A program made the translations under genes and the position numbers. Of a stretch of 64,000 bases of DNA, positions 8,194 through 21,469 are shown piece after piece. Location: assembly GCF_014652935.1 (NCBI RefSeq), contig NZ_BMZT01000001.1:62001-126000 (forward strand), read 5' to 3'. Source of the DNA: Luteimonas padinae. GTDB taxonomy: Bacteria; Pseudomonadota; Gammaproteobacteria; Xanthomonadales; Xanthomonadaceae. Below the pieces are notes generated by a model. That model did no database searches. It was not told where the DNA came from and saw only the letters and a program-made list of their open reading frames with translations. Position 1 is the first letter of the stretch, and each line of letters begins with the position of its first letter.

Positions 8194-8754
8194 TCAACGC
8201 AGCACGCGCTTCGAGCCGCTGTAGTGGCGGCGCCAGTAAGAACTGTCGAGATGATCCAGCCGAACCGTGCCGCCCGTGCTCGGGGCGTGGACGAAGCGGC
8301 CTTCGCCGACATAGATGCCGACGTGGGTGACGTTGCCGCCGCTGCCGAAGAACACCAGGTCGGCGGTGGCCAGCTGCTGCGGCTCGATCCTCGGCCCCTG
8401 GTAGGCGGCCAGGTCGCGGGAGGTGCGCGGCAGCTTCAGGTCGAGCATGTCGCGGTAGACGTAGTTCACCAGGCCCGAGCAGTCGAAGCCGCCCTCGGGC
8501 GTGTTGCCGCCATAGCGGTAGGGCGTGCCGACCAGGCTGATGGCGCGCATCAGCACGGCGTTGGCCGAGGCCGGATCGGCGGGGACCACCTGCGGCCAGG
8601 CGCGCTGGCCGACGGGCTCGGTGCGCGGCGGCGCCGGGCGGACGTCGTCGCGGTCGCGGCCGCAGCCGGCAACGACGGCGGCGAGGACGACGGCGAGGAC
8701 GACGGCCATTGGCGCGCGGAGGCCGGTATCCGGATAATGCGTGGTCTTGCCCAT
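8194..8754 (-). CDS. NlpC/P60 family cell-wall endopeptidase, lipoprotein
   Basis: 186 residues from ATG 8754. The N-terminus MGKTTHYPDTGLRAPMAVVL leads into a hydrophobic stretch ending VVAGC, a classic lipobox, so the mature protein is a lipid-anchored peptidase. An ATG at 8709 also precedes the lipobox but would leave no positive charge in the signal. The NlpC/P60 domain has GFDCSGLVNYV with the catalytic Cys, VTHVGIYVGEG with the His, and FVHAPS. Closely related in domain sequence to the gene at 7428-8084 (both read TPYRxGG, DCSGLVNYV, HVGIYVG), so the two look like an old tandem duplication with different cell anchoring. Confidence 0.88.
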   Translation of the reverse strand: MGKTTHYPDTGLRAPMAVVLAVVLAAVVAGCGRDRDDVRPAPPRTEPVGQRAWPQVVPADPASANAVLMRAISLVGTPYRYGGNTPEGGFDCSGLVNYVYRDMLDLKLPRTSRDLAAYQGPRIEPQQLATADLVFFGSGGNVTHVGIYVGEGRFVHAPSTGGTVRLDHLDSSYWRRHYSGSKRVLR

Positions 8755-8826
8755 CGGCCGGCATGTTGGCCGAGCCGGCGACCTCCTTACAAGCGGCCAC
8801 GCGCCGCGCCACCGGATCCCCAGCCC

Positions 8827-9363
8827 ATGAAGATCGAGAAAGACCGCGTCGTCCGCTTCCATTACACCGTGTCCGAAGGCGGCGAGCCGGTGGAAACCTC
8901 GAAGGACCGCGGCGAGCCGCTGGCGATCCTGATGGGCCACGGCAACATCATCCCCGGCCTGGAAAAGGCGATGGAAGGCCGCGAGGCCGGCGACAGCTTC
9001 TCCGCTGACGTGCCCTCGGCCGAGGCCTACGGCGAGCGCCGCGAGGGCATGGTCCAGCGCGTGCCGAAGAAGCACTTCGGCGGCCAGAAGCTCGCCGTCG
9101 GCGACCAGGTGGTGCTGCAGACCAACTTCGGCCCGCGCGCGGTCACCGTGCAGAAGGTCGGCATGAGCGTGGTCGACGTCGACCTGAACCACCCGATGGC
9201 CGGCAAGGACCTGCACTTCGACATCGAGATCGTGGACGTGCGCGAGGCGCAGCAGGCCGAGATCGACCACGGCCACGTGCACGGCGACGGCGGCCATGAC
9301 CACGGCCATGCCGACGCTGACGCCAGCGCCGAAGCCGAAGACGACGCCGGCAAGGCCGGCTGA
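8827..9363 (+). CDS. slyD: FKBP-type peptidyl-prolyl cis-trans isomerase, SlyD-like
   Basis: Cytoplasmic prolyl isomerase/chaperone, 178 residues. It starts MKIEKDRVVRFHYTVSEGG and contains GHGNIIPGLEKAMEG, then an insert-in-flap domain and FDIEIVDVREA, the normal SlyD order. The C-terminal tail from about residue 140 is rich in His, Asp and Gly (HGHVHGDGGHDHGHADAD), the metal-binding tail that gives SlyD its name and its role in nickel handling. A GATAAT hexamer at 8733-8738 could be its -10 element, with no convincing -35. Divergent from the NlpC/P60 lipoprotein gene. Confidence 0.92.
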   Translation: MKIEKDRVVRFHYTVSEGGEPVETSKDRGEPLAILMGHGNIIPGLEKAMEGREAGDSFSADVPSAEAYGERREGMVQRVPKKHFGGQKLAVGDQVVLQTNFGPRAVTVQKVGMSVVDVDLNHPMAGKDLHFDIEIVDVREAQQAEIDHGHVHGDGGHDHGHADADASAEAEDDAGKAG

Positions 9364-9392
9364 TTTCGGCCACCGGCGGCGGACTCCCTGCA

Positions 9393-10643
9393 ATGGATGA
9401 ACGCATCGATGTGGTGGTGGTGGGCGGCGGCGTCATCGGCCTGTGCACCGCGCTCTCGCTGGTCGAGGCCGGGCGCAGCGTGCGCCTGCTCGAGGCCAGG
9501 ACGCTCGGCAGCGGCAGCTCGCACGGCAACTGCGGCACGCTGACGCCCAGCCATGCCTTCCCGCTGGCGGCGCCGGGCACCATCGGTCGCGCGCTGCGCT
9601 GGATGCTCACCCCCGACGCGCCGTTCTACGTCGCGCCGCGCCTGGACCCGCGCCTGTGGCAGTGGCTGCTGGGCTTCGCGAGCCGCTGCAACGCGCGCGA
9701 CTGGAAGACGGCGATGACCGCCAAGGCCGGCCTGCTCAACGACTCGATCCAGGTCTTCCCCGACTGGGTGGCGCGTTATGCGCCCGGCTCGGAGTTCAGC
9801 CAGGAAGGCACCGACTACGTGTTCCGCGACGCTCGCGAGCTCGAGATCGCCGCGCGCGACCTGCCGCACCTGGCGGAGCTGGGGGTGCACGGCCAGCTCA
9901 TCGACGGCGCCGAGTACGAGCGTCAGGACCCCGCCTTCAAGCCCGGCCTGAAGGGCGCGCTGCACTTCCCCGGCGACGCCCATCTGCGCCCCGACCGCTA
10001 TGTCAGCGGCATGGCCGACGCCCTGCGTGCGCTGGGCGGCCTGATCGACGAGGGCTGGGACGTCACCGCCATCGACGAGGATGCCGACGGCGTCGTGGTG
10101 CATGGCAGCCACGGCAGCGTGCGTGCGCGCGAGGTCGTGCTGGCCACCGGCGCCTGGTCGACCACGCTGATGCGTTCGGCCGGCCTGCGCGCGGTGCCGG
10201 TGCAGCCGGGCAAGGGCTATTCGATCACCTACGACCGTCCGGCCCTGGTGCCGAAGCGGCCGGTGATCCTGCACGAGCCCAGCGTTTGCGTGACGGTCTG
10301 GGACAGCGGCTACCGCCTGGGCAGCACGATGGAGATGTCGGGCTACAGCACCGACCTCAATCCGCGCAGGCTGGCGGCGCTGGAGCGCGGTGCGGCGGAG
10401 TTCCTGCACGATCCGGTGGGCCAGGTGAAGCACGAGACCTGGTACGGCTGGCGCCCGCTGAGCGTGGACGACGTGCCGATCATCGGCCGCGTGCCGGGCC
10501 GGCGCCGCAGCTGGATCGCGACCGGCCACGGCATGATGGGCGTCAGCATGAGCCCGGCCACCGGGCAGCTGGTGGCCGACATGATCACCGGCCGCGCGCC
10601 GCGGATCGATCCCGCGCCCTATTCCCCGGAGCGCTTCCGGTGA
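9393..10643 (+). CDS. FAD-dependent amino acid oxidoreductase, DadA (D-amino acid dehydrogenase) family
   Basis: 416 residues. The N-terminal dinucleotide-binding motif VVGGGVIGLCTALSL (about 9-23) is followed by an acidic residue ending the second strand (LLEAR), the FAD-binding pattern. The C-terminus has YGWRPLSVDDVPIIGRVP and the glycine-rich GHGMMGVSMSPATGQL that close the FAD site in DAO/DadA proteins. Such enzymes deaminate D-amino acids or related amines and pass electrons to the respiratory chain. Its stop overlaps the GTG start of the glutathione reductase gene by 4 bp, so the two are translationally coupled. Exact substrate unknown. Confidence 0.85.
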   Translation: MDERIDVVVVGGGVIGLCTALSLVEAGRSVRLLEARTLGSGSSHGNCGTLTPSHAFPLAAPGTIGRALRWMLTPDAPFYVAPRLDPRLWQWLLGFASRCNARDWKTAMTAKAGLLNDSIQVFPDWVARYAPGSEFSQEGTDYVFRDARELEIAARDLPHLAELGVHGQLIDGAEYERQDPAFKPGLKGALHFPGDAHLRPDRYVSGMADALRALGGLIDEGWDVTAIDEDADGVVVHGSHGSVRAREVVLATGAWSTTLMRSAGLRAVPVQPGKGYSITYDRPALVPKRPVILHEPSVCVTVWDSGYRLGSTMEMSGYSTDLNPRRLAALERGAAEFLHDPVGQVKHETWYGWRPLSVDDVPIIGRVPGRRRSWIATGHGMMGVSMSPATGQLVADMITGRAPRIDPAPYSPERFR

Positions 10644-12007
10644 GCGCGGCCCGTCGCCTCCACGTCGACCTCGCCGTGGTGGGTGGCGGGTCCGGCGGGC
10701 TTGCGGCCGCCTTCCGCGCCGCCGGCCACGGCGCGCGCGTCGCGCTGCTGGAGCCGGGCGAGCTCGGCGGCACCTGCGTCAACGTCGGCTGCGTGCCGAA
10801 GAAGGCGATGTGGCTGGCCGCCGACCTCGGCGCCCGGCTCGGCCATGCGAAGGCGCTGGGCTTCCCGGTGGAGCCGGCCTGCCCGGACTGGGCGCAGCTG
10901 GTCGCCAGCCGCCAGGGCTACATCGCCAACATCCATGCCAGCTACCGCCGCCGCCTCGACGAGGCCGGCATCGTTCTGCTGCCCGCGCGCGGGCGGCTGG
11001 CCGGGAACGGCCGCGTCGACTGCGACGACGGCACCCAGGTCGAGGCGGAGCACATCCTGCTCGCCACCGGCGGGCGCCCGGTGCGGCCGGACATCCCCGG
11101 CGCGGAGCTGGGCATCGATTCCGACGGTTTCTTCGCGCTTTCGGCGGCGCCGGCGCGCGTGGCGATCATCGGCGGCGGCTACATCGGCGTGGAGCTGGCC
11201 GGCGTGCTGCAGTCGCTGGGCAGCCAGGTCGAACTGTTCGCGCGCGGCGGCGACCTGCTCAAGGGCTTCGATGTCGACGTGGTGGAGCGCCTGCGCGGCA
11301 ACATGCACCAGGCCGGCATCGCATTGCATTTCGGCTATTCGCTGGCGGCGCTGGAGCCGGGCGCGGGTGGCGGCGTGCGCCTGCGCGAGCGGGGCGGTGA
11401 TGCCGGCAATCCCTTCGACGCGGTGATCTTCGCCACCGGACGGCGGCCGAACACCGACGGCCTCGGCCTGGAGGCCGCCGGCGTGCGCACCGCGGATGAC
11501 GGGCACATCGAAGTGGACGCCTGCCAGGCCACCGGCGCGGAGCGGATCTACGCCGTCGGCGACGTCACCGGCCGCCTCGCGCTGACGCCGGTCGCGATCG
11601 CGGAAGGACGGCGCCTGATGGATCGCCTGTTCGGCGGCGATCCGGACGCGCGCGTCGACCACGACCAGGTGCCGACGGTGGTGTTCTCGCATCCGCCGCT
11701 GGGCAAGGTCGGGCTGACCGAGGCCGAGGCACGCGAACGCTTCGGCACGGACGCGGTCAGCTGCCACCGCACCACGTTCCGGCCGATGCTGCACGCGCTG
11801 GCCGACGTGCAGCAGCACAGCATGTTCAAGGCGGTGTGCGTGGGCGAGGAGAAGCGCGTGGTCGGCCTGCACCTGGTGGGCGAGGCCGCCGACGAGATCC
11901 TGCAGGGCTTCGCGGTGGCCGTGAAGATGGGCGCCACGCTCGCCGACTTCCACGCCACCGTCGCCATCCATCCCACCAGCGCCGAAGAGATCGTGCTGTT
12001 GCGCTGA
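10640..12007 (+). CDS. gor: Glutathione-disulfide reductase
   Basis: Cytoplasmic flavoenzyme that uses NADPH to reduce oxidised glutathione, 455 residues (E. coli 450). It begins at GTG 10640, four bases inside the previous gene. The FAD motif VVGGGSGGLAAAFRAA is at 13-28, and the redox disulfide Cys46/Cys51 lies in GGTCVNVGCVPKK. The NADPH-binding motif is IIGGGYIGVELAGVL, ATGRRPN follows, then the FAD/NAD linker YAVGDVTGRLALTPVA. The dimerisation domain ends with AIHPTSAEE, carrying the catalytic His-Glu pair. Without the GTG start this frame reads on through the whole upstream gene, which is a shadow, not a fusion. Confidence 0.93.
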   Translation: MSAARRLHVDLAVVGGGSGGLAAAFRAAGHGARVALLEPGELGGTCVNVGCVPKKAMWLAADLGARLGHAKALGFPVEPACPDWAQLVASRQGYIANIHASYRRRLDEAGIVLLPARGRLAGNGRVDCDDGTQVEAEHILLATGGRPVRPDIPGAELGIDSDGFFALSAAPARVAIIGGGYIGVELAGVLQSLGSQVELFARGGDLLKGFDVDVVERLRGNMHQAGIALHFGYSLAALEPGAGGGVRLRERGGDAGNPFDAVIFATGRRPNTDGLGLEAAGVRTADDGHIEVDACQATGAERIYAVGDVTGRLALTPVAIAEGRRLMDRLFGGDPDARVDHDQVPTVVFSHPPLGKVGLTEAEARERFGTDAVSCHRTTFRPMLHALADVQQHSMFKAVCVGEEKRVVGLHLVGEAADEILQGFAVAVKMGATLADFHATVAIHPTSAEEIVLLR

Positions 12008-12024
12008 GCGGTTAGGATCGGGGG

Positions 12025-12804
12025 ATGGACATCTTCACTCTCCACCGCGGCACCCGGCCGCTGCTCGTCAGCCTGCCGCACGACGGCACCGTCATTCCCG
12101 AGGCCATGCGCCCGCGCCTGGTCGAAAGCGCGCGCCGGGTCCCCGACACCGACTGGCACGTCGCGCGGCTGTACGACTTCGCGCGCGGGCTCGGCGCCTC
12201 GGTGCTGGTGCCCACGCACTCGCGCTACGTGGTCGACCTCAACCGCAGCGAGGACGACACCTCGCTGTATCCCGGGCAGAACACCACCGGTCTGTGCCCG
12301 GTGCGGCAGTTCGACGGCAGCCCGGTGTACCTGGACGGGCAGGAGCCGACGGAGGGCGAAGTGCGGGCGCGGGTGGAGGCGTACTGGCGGCCCTACCACG
12401 ACGCGCTGGCCGGCGAGCTTGACCGCCTGCGCGCGGAGCATGGGCGCGTGCTGCTGTGGGAGGGCCATTCGATCCGCGGCGAGCTGCCGTGGCTGTTCCC
12501 GGGGCGGCTGCCCGACCTCAACCTCGGCACCGCCGGTGGCGCGAGCTGCTCGCCCGAGCTGGCCGAACGCCTGGCGCGCGCACTGGCGCAGCAGGACGGC
12601 TACGACTGGGTCGCCAACGGCCGCTTCAAGGGCGGCCACATCACCCGCCACTACGGTCGCCCGGAACTTGGCGTGGAGGCGGTGCAGCTGGAGATCGCCC
12701 AGCGCTGCTACATGGACGAGGCGACGTTCGAGTGGGATGCGGGGAAGGCCGGGCAGCTGCAGCCGGTGCTGCACGCGCTGCTGGAGGCGGCGCTGCACGC
12801 CTGA
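12025..12804 (+). CDS. hutG: N-formylglutamate amidohydrolase
   Basis: 259 residues. The family reaction is hydrolysis of N-formyl-L-glutamate to glutamate and formate, the last step of one histidine degradation route. Typical motifs are LPHDGTVIP near residue 20, SRYVVDLNR around 70, LWEGHSIRGELP in the middle and FKGGHITRHYG later. No other hut genes are nearby, so the role may be scavenging of formylated amino acids. It begins 17 bp after gor and is probably co-transcribed with it. Ends before a repeat-rich gap. Confidence 0.88.
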   Translation: MDIFTLHRGTRPLLVSLPHDGTVIPEAMRPRLVESARRVPDTDWHVARLYDFARGLGASVLVPTHSRYVVDLNRSEDDTSLYPGQNTTGLCPVRQFDGSPVYLDGQEPTEGEVRARVEAYWRPYHDALAGELDRLRAEHGRVLLWEGHSIRGELPWLFPGRLPDLNLGTAGGASCSPELAERLARALAQQDGYDWVANGRFKGGHITRHYGRPELGVEAVQLEIAQRCYMDEATFEWDAGKAGQLQPVLHALLEAALHA

Positions 12805-12820
12805 CCCCTGCAACACCCCC

Positions 12821-12868
12821 GCACCTGCCGCCCCCCGCACCTGTCGCACCCCGCACCTGCCGCACCCC
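12821..12868 (+). repeat. Three 16-bp direct repeats
   Basis: Units GCACCTGCCGCCCCCC (12821-12836), GCACCTGTCGCACCCC (12837-12852) and GCACCTGCCGCACCCC (12853-12868) follow one another without spacers. Degenerate pieces of the same motif (CTGCCGCACA) continue to about 12902. No gene lies in 12805-13082. Confidence 0.8.
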
Positions 12869-12902
12869 TGCATCCCTGCCGCACAACACCTGCCGCACAC
12901 CT

Positions 12903-12985
12903 GTAGGAGCAGCTACAGCTGCGACCACGGCGACCCGGGACCCTGGCGCCTCCGGGACCCTGGTCGCAGCTGTAGCTGCTCCTAC
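12903..12985. repeat. REP-like palindrome pair, perfect 24-bp inverted repeat
   Basis: A full copy starting GTAGGAGCAGCTACAGC (12903-12926) faces its exact reverse complement (12962-12985) across a 35-bp centre that is itself partly repetitive (CCGGGACCCTGG). Transcribed RNA would form a long stable stem between the convergent hutG and parE genes. Confidence 0.9.
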
Positions 12986-13045
12986 AGATATGGTTCGGCC
13001 AGATATGGTTTGACCAGATGTGTTTCGGCCAGATGTGTTTCGGCC
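12986..13045 (+). repeat. Four tandem 15-bp repeats
   Basis: Units AGATATGGTTCGGCC, AGATATGGTTTGACC, AGATGTGTTTCGGCC and AGATGTGTTTCGGCC run head to tail with no gap at 12986-13045, abutting the REP palindrome; a fifth unit fades out at 13046. The first two and last two pair up, suggesting stepwise slippage. No gene predicted here. Confidence 0.85.
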
Positions 13046-13082
13046 AGGTGCAGGGCGGTCGGCGGTTGCCGGGCAGCCGCGC

Positions 13083-14972
13083 TCAGACCTCCAGCGTGGC
13101 CAGGTCGCCCTTTTCCTCCAGCCAGGCCTTGCGGTCGGAGGCGCGCTTCTTCGCCAGCAGCATGTCCATCAGCGAGCGCGTCTGGTCGGCGTCGTCCACG
13201 GTCAACTGCACCAGGCGGCGGGTGTCGGGGTGGATGGTCGACTCGCGCAGCTGCGGCGGGTTCATCTCGCCCAGGCCCTTGAATCGGGTCACGTTCACCT
13301 GGCCCTTGAGCTTCTCGCGCTGGATCTTCTCCAGCAGCAGGCGCTTCTCTTCTTCGTCGAGCGCGTAGAACACCTGCTTGCCCACGTCCACGCGGTACAG
13401 CGGCGGCATCGCCACGAACACGTGGCCGGCACGGACGAGTGCCGGGAAGTGGCGCAGGAACAGCGCCGCCAGCAGGGTGGCGATGTGCAGGCCGTCGGAG
13501 TCGGCGTCGGCCAGGATCACCACCTTGCCGTAGCGCAGGCCGGAGATGTCGTCCTTGCCCGGATCGCAGCCGATGGCGATGGCGAGGTTGTGCACCTCCT
13601 CGCTGGCCAGCACGCTGCCCGAGGCCACTTCCCAGGTGTTCAGGATCTTGCCGCGCAGCGGCATGATCGCCTGGAAGTCCTTGTCGCGGGCCTGCTTGGC
13701 GCTGCCGCCGGCGGAGTCGCCCTCGACCAGGAACAGTTCGGTGCGCGACAGGTCCTGGCTGATGCAGTCGGCCAGCTTGCCGGGCAGCGCCGGGCCCTGG
13801 GTGACCTTCTTGCGGACGATCTGCTTCTCGGTCTTCAGCCGCGCGCTGGCGCGGTCGATCGCCAGCTGCGCGATCTTCTCGCCGAGCTCGACGTGGCTGT
13901 TGAGCCACAGCGTGAACGCGTCCTCGGCCGCGCCCTCGATGAAGCCCGCGGCCTGGCGCGAGCTCAGGCGCTCCTTGGTCTGACCGCTGAACTGCGGGTC
14001 GCTCATCTTCAGGCTGAGCACGAAGCTGACCCGGTCCCAGACATCCTCCGGTGCCAGCTTCACGCCGCGCGGCAGCAGGCTGCGGAACTCGCAGAACTTG
14101 CGCAGCGCGTCGGTGAAGCCGGACCTCAATCCGTTGACGTGGGTGCCGTGCTGCGCCGTCGGGATCAGGTTGACGTAGCTCTCCTGCACCAGCTCGCCGT
14201 CCGGGATCCACGCGGCCGCCCAGTCCACCATCTCGGTGTCCTTCTTCAGGCTGCCCAGGAACAGCTCCGGCGGCAGCGGCTCGCGGCCGGCGAGCTCGCC
14301 GGCGAGGTAGTCGCGCAGGCCGTCGGCGTAGTGCCACTCGTGGCGCTCGCCGCTGGCCTCGTCGAACAGGGTGACGGTCAGGCCCGGGGCCAGCACGGCC
14401 TTGGCGCGGAGCAGGTGGCGCAGGTGGCGGATCGCGAATTTCGGGCTGTCGAAATACTTCGGATCCGGCCAGAAGCGCAGGCGGGTGCCGGTGTTGCGCT
14501 TGCCCACCGTGCCCACGACCTCGAGCGGGCTGGCGACGTCGCCGTCGCGGAAGGCCATGCGGTATTCGCTGCCGTCGCGCTTGATATGGACCTCGACCAG
14601 GGTCGAGAGCGCGTTGACCACGCTCACGCCCACGCCGTGCAGGCCGCCGGAGAAGGCGTAGTTGCGGTTGTTGAACTTGCCGCCCGCGTGCAGGCGCGTG
14701 AGGATCAGCTCGACGCCCGGGACCTTCTCCTCGGGGTGGATGTCCACCGGCATGCCGCGGCCGTCGTCGGAAACCTCGCAGCTGCCGTCCTTGTGGAGCG
14801 TCACCGCGATCGCGCGCGCATGGCCGGCCAGGGCCTCGTCTACGGCGTTGTCGATGACTTCCTGGGCCAGGTGGTTGGGCCGGGCGGTGTCGGTGTACAT
14901 GCCGGGCCGGCGCTTGACGGGGTCCAGGCCGGAGAGGACTTCGATGTCGGCGGCGTCGTAGCGGGAGCTCAT
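13083..14972 (-). CDS. parE: DNA topoisomerase IV subunit B
   Basis: ATPase subunit of topoisomerase IV, which separates linked daughter chromosomes. 629 residues from ATG 14972 (E. coli 630); a longer frame to 15062 adds 30 unlikely residues. GHKL ATPase motifs are present: EVIDNAVDEALAGHA, the DDGRGMPVD loop and GGLHGVGVSVVNAL. The TOPRIM domain has EGDSAGGSAKQARD, LRGKILN and the acidic DADSDGLHI. The C-terminal RFKGLGEMNPPQL is the family signature. The partner parC is not in the window. Confidence 0.95.
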   Translation of the reverse strand: MSSRYDAADIEVLSGLDPVKRRPGMYTDTARPNHLAQEVIDNAVDEALAGHARAIAVTLHKDGSCEVSDDGRGMPVDIHPEEKVPGVELILTRLHAGGKFNNRNYAFSGGLHGVGVSVVNALSTLVEVHIKRDGSEYRMAFRDGDVASPLEVVGTVGKRNTGTRLRFWPDPKYFDSPKFAIRHLRHLLRAKAVLAPGLTVTLFDEASGERHEWHYADGLRDYLAGELAGREPLPPELFLGSLKKDTEMVDWAAAWIPDGELVQESYVNLIPTAQHGTHVNGLRSGFTDALRKFCEFRSLLPRGVKLAPEDVWDRVSFVLSLKMSDPQFSGQTKERLSSRQAAGFIEGAAEDAFTLWLNSHVELGEKIAQLAIDRASARLKTEKQIVRKKVTQGPALPGKLADCISQDLSRTELFLVEGDSAGGSAKQARDKDFQAIMPLRGKILNTWEVASGSVLASEEVHNLAIAIGCDPGKDDISGLRYGKVVILADADSDGLHIATLLAALFLRHFPALVRAGHVFVAMPPLYRVDVGKQVFYALDEEEKRLLLEKIQREKLKGQVNVTRFKGLGEMNPPQLRESTIHPDTRRLVQLTVDDADQTRSLMDMLLAKKRASDRKAWLEEKGDLATLEV

Positions 14973-15118
14973 CGGCGGGTCTGGCAGGGCGTTGGCGGGG
15001 GGAAGCCGACCAGAATGGCGGCCGGGCAGGGTGGGGTCAAGGCGGGGTTTGACCGCGGTCAATGGCCGGGGGCGCCGCCCGGGCGAGCATGCGGCGCCAC
15101 CGCAAAGGAGCCTTCCCC

Positions 15119-17381
<2,263 letters not shown>

Positions 17382-17392
17382 GCATTTTCTGG

Positions 17393-17536
17393 CCACGGAT
17401 TCACGCGGATTACGCGGATCAGTCTGTTGGCTTCTTCAGCCATTCCGCAAGAAGCATGGCCTCCATGCCTGCCTTGTCGCAGCGGGGTGCCTGTGTGCGA
17501 TCTGCTTTCATCCGCGTGATCCGCGTAAATCCGTGG
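17393..17536. repeat. Inverted repeat element ahead of kdsA
   Basis: The 172-bp gap between pyrG and kdsA has 27-bp arms at 17393-17419 (CCACGGATTCACGCGGATTA...) and 17510-17536. They are reverse complements with about two mismatches, around an unrelated 90-bp centre. The right arm ends 17 bp before the kdsA ATG. The same arm family frames the gap before eno. Confidence 0.88.
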
Positions 17537-17553
17537 CAAAAAAGGCTTTCAAA

Positions 17554-18387
<834 letters not shown>

Positions 18388-18396
18388 AAAGCCTTG

Positions 18397-19922
<1,526 letters not shown>

Positions 19923-19933
19923 CGGACGCTGTG

Positions 19934-20266
19934 ATGCGCATGCTGCGGATCGTGCTGGTGGTGCTGGTCGCGCTGCTGGCGTGGCTGCAGTACCGGCTGT
20001 GGTTCGGCAGCGGCGGCAACCACGAGGTCGCCGCCCTGCAGGAACAGGTCGAGCAGCAGGTGCGCCAGAACGAGGGGCTGCGCGACCGCAACGCGGCGCT
20101 GGCCGCCGAAGTCGCCGACCTCAAGTCGGGCGAGGCGGCGATCGAGGAGCGCGCACGCGCGGAGCTGGGCATGATCCGGCCGGGCGAGGTCTTCTACCGG
20201 GTGGTGGACCGCGCGCAGCCTGCCACGCCGGCGCCGGCGGTGGACACGGAGGAAGAGGCACAGTGA
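19934..20266 (+). CDS. ftsB: Cell division protein FtsB
   Basis: 110-residue bitopic membrane protein of the FtsQLB divisome complex. A single N-terminal membrane helix ([20 protein letters not shown], about 5-24) is followed by a periplasmic heptad coiled coil ([18 protein letters not shown] to VADLKSG) and the family tail [23 protein letters not shown] 19934 is directly preceded by GTG 19931; either could serve. The order eno-ftsB-ispD-ispF-truD is the usual gammaproteobacterial one. Confidence 0.92.
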   Translation: MRMLRIVLVVLVALLAWLQYRLWFGSGGNHEVAALQEQVEQQVRQNEGLRDRNAALAAEVADLKSGEAAIEERARAELGMIRPGEVFYRVVDRAQPATPAPAVDTEEEAQ

Positions 20267-20303
20267 GTTCGAACGGTTCCATCCGCGTGCAGGCCTTCGT
20301 CCC

Positions 20304-20993
20304 GTGACCTGGGTGGTGGTTCCCGCCGCCGGTCGCGGCGCGCGCTTCGGCGGCGATATGCCCAAGCAGTACCTGCAGGTCGCCGGCGAGCCGCTGATCG
20401 CGCACAGCCTGCGCGCCCTGTTCGCGCACCCGGGCGTCAAGGGCGCGGTGGTGGCGCTGGCCGAAGGCGACGCGCACTGGCAGGGCTGGAGCGACGGCAG
20501 CGGACGCCCCGTCATCGCCTGCACCGGCGGCGACAGCCGCGCCGCGTCGGTGCTGGCCGGCCTGGCCGCGCTGCCCGACGACGTGCGCGCCGATGCCTTC
20601 GTGCTGGTGCACGACGCCGCGCGTCCCAACCTGCGGCTGGCCGATCTCGCCGCGCTGCTCGAGCGCGGCCGCGAGGATCCGGTCGGCGCCATCCTCGCCA
20701 CGCCGGTGCGCGACACGCTCAAGCGCGCCGGCGACGACGGCGGCATCGACGCCACCGAGCCCCGCGACCGCCTGTGGCGCGCGCAGACGCCGCAGCTCTT
20801 CCGCCGCCTGCAGCTGCGGCGTGCGCTCGAAGCCGCGGCCGCCGACGGCGTCGAGGTGACCGACGAGGCCATGGCCATGGAGCGCCTCGGACTGCGGCCC
20901 TTGCTGGTCGAGGGCGCCGAGGACAACCTCAAGGTGACCACGCCGGCCGACCTGGCGTATTTCGAATTCCTGCTGGAGAGGAGGGCGCGATGA
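20304..20993 (+). CDS. ispD: 2-C-methyl-D-erythritol 4-phosphate cytidylyltransferase
   Basis: Third step of the MEP isoprenoid pathway: adds CMP from CTP to methylerythritol phosphate. 229 residues starting at GTG 20304 ([24 protein letters not shown]). The nucleotide-binding loop AAGRGxRF-PKQY is intact, and [20 protein letters not shown] and RAQTPQLFR follow the family order. Ends in an ATGA overlap with ispF, the next-but-one enzyme of the pathway. Confidence 0.95.
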   Translation: MTWVVVPAAGRGARFGGDMPKQYLQVAGEPLIAHSLRALFAHPGVKGAVVALAEGDAHWQGWSDGSGRPVIACTGGDSRAASVLAGLAALPDDVRADAFVLVHDAARPNLRLADLAALLERGREDPVGAILATPVRDTLKRAGDDGGIDATEPRDRLWRAQTPQLFRRLQLRRALEAAAADGVEVTDEAMAMERLGLRPLLVEGAEDNLKVTTPADLAYFEFLLERRAR

Positions 20994-21469
20994 CCATCCG
21001 CATCGGCCACGGTTACGACGTCCATGCCTTCGGCGAAGGCGACCACGTGATGCTCGGCGGGGTGCGCGTGCCGCACTCCCGCGGCCTGGTCGCGCACAGC
21101 GACGGCGACGTCATCCTGCACGCGCTCTGCGACGCGATCCTGGGCGCGCTGGCGCTGGGCGACATCGGCGTGCACTTCCCGCCGTCGGACGAGCGCTGGA
21201 AGGGCGCCGACAGCCGCGCCCTGCTGCGCCACTGCGTGGCGCTGGCGGCGGAGCGCGGATGGAAGCCGGGCAACGTCGACGCCACGGTGATCTGCGAACG
21301 GCCGAAGGTCGGTCCGCACGCGCAGGCGATGCGCGAGGCGATCGCCGCCGACCTCGGCATCGCCCTGGATGCGGTGAGCGTCAAGGCCACCACCAGCGAA
21401 CGCCTGGGCTTCATCGGCCGCGAGGAAGGCATCGCCGCGCAGGCGGTCTGCCTGCTCGTGGCGGTGTGA
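20990..21469 (+). CDS. ispF: 2-C-methyl-D-erythritol 2,4-cyclodiphosphate synthase
   Basis: Fifth step of the MEP pathway, forming the cyclic diphosphate with loss of CMP. 159 residues, the same length as E. coli IspF. The metal-binding Asp10 and His12 lie in [11 protein letters not shown], followed by [26 protein letters not shown] and [18 protein letters not shown]. Overlaps ispD by 4 bp and truD by 4 bp, so the three are read as one translational unit. Confidence 0.96.
   Translation: MTIRIGHGYDVHAFGEGDHVMLGGVRVPHSRGLVAHSDGDVILHALCDAILGALALGDIGVHFPPSDERWKGADSRALLRHCVALAAERGWKPGNVDATVICERPKVGPHAQAMREAIAADLGIALDAVSVKATTSERLGFIGREEGIAAQAVCLLVAV

Noticed and set aside
8140..8826. SlyD fused to a long N-terminal domain
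   Set aside because: The upstream codons are antisense to the NlpC/P60 lipoprotein gene and lack protein-like composition.
9443..12007. Apparent 854-residue fusion ending in glutathione reductase
   Set aside because: The first 400 codons are an out-of-frame reading of the DadA-like gene; the GTG at 10640 gives a normal-length reductase.
12821..13045. CRISPR array
   Set aside because: Repeats are only 15-16 bp, directly tandem with no spacers, and no cas gene is present.
17533..17553. MAKKAFK N-terminal extension of KdsA, and the similar MAKKLF extension of enolase
   Set aside because: Both come from the identical end of the repeat element (GTGGCAAAAAAG), not from conserved protein sequence; normal ATGs follow.
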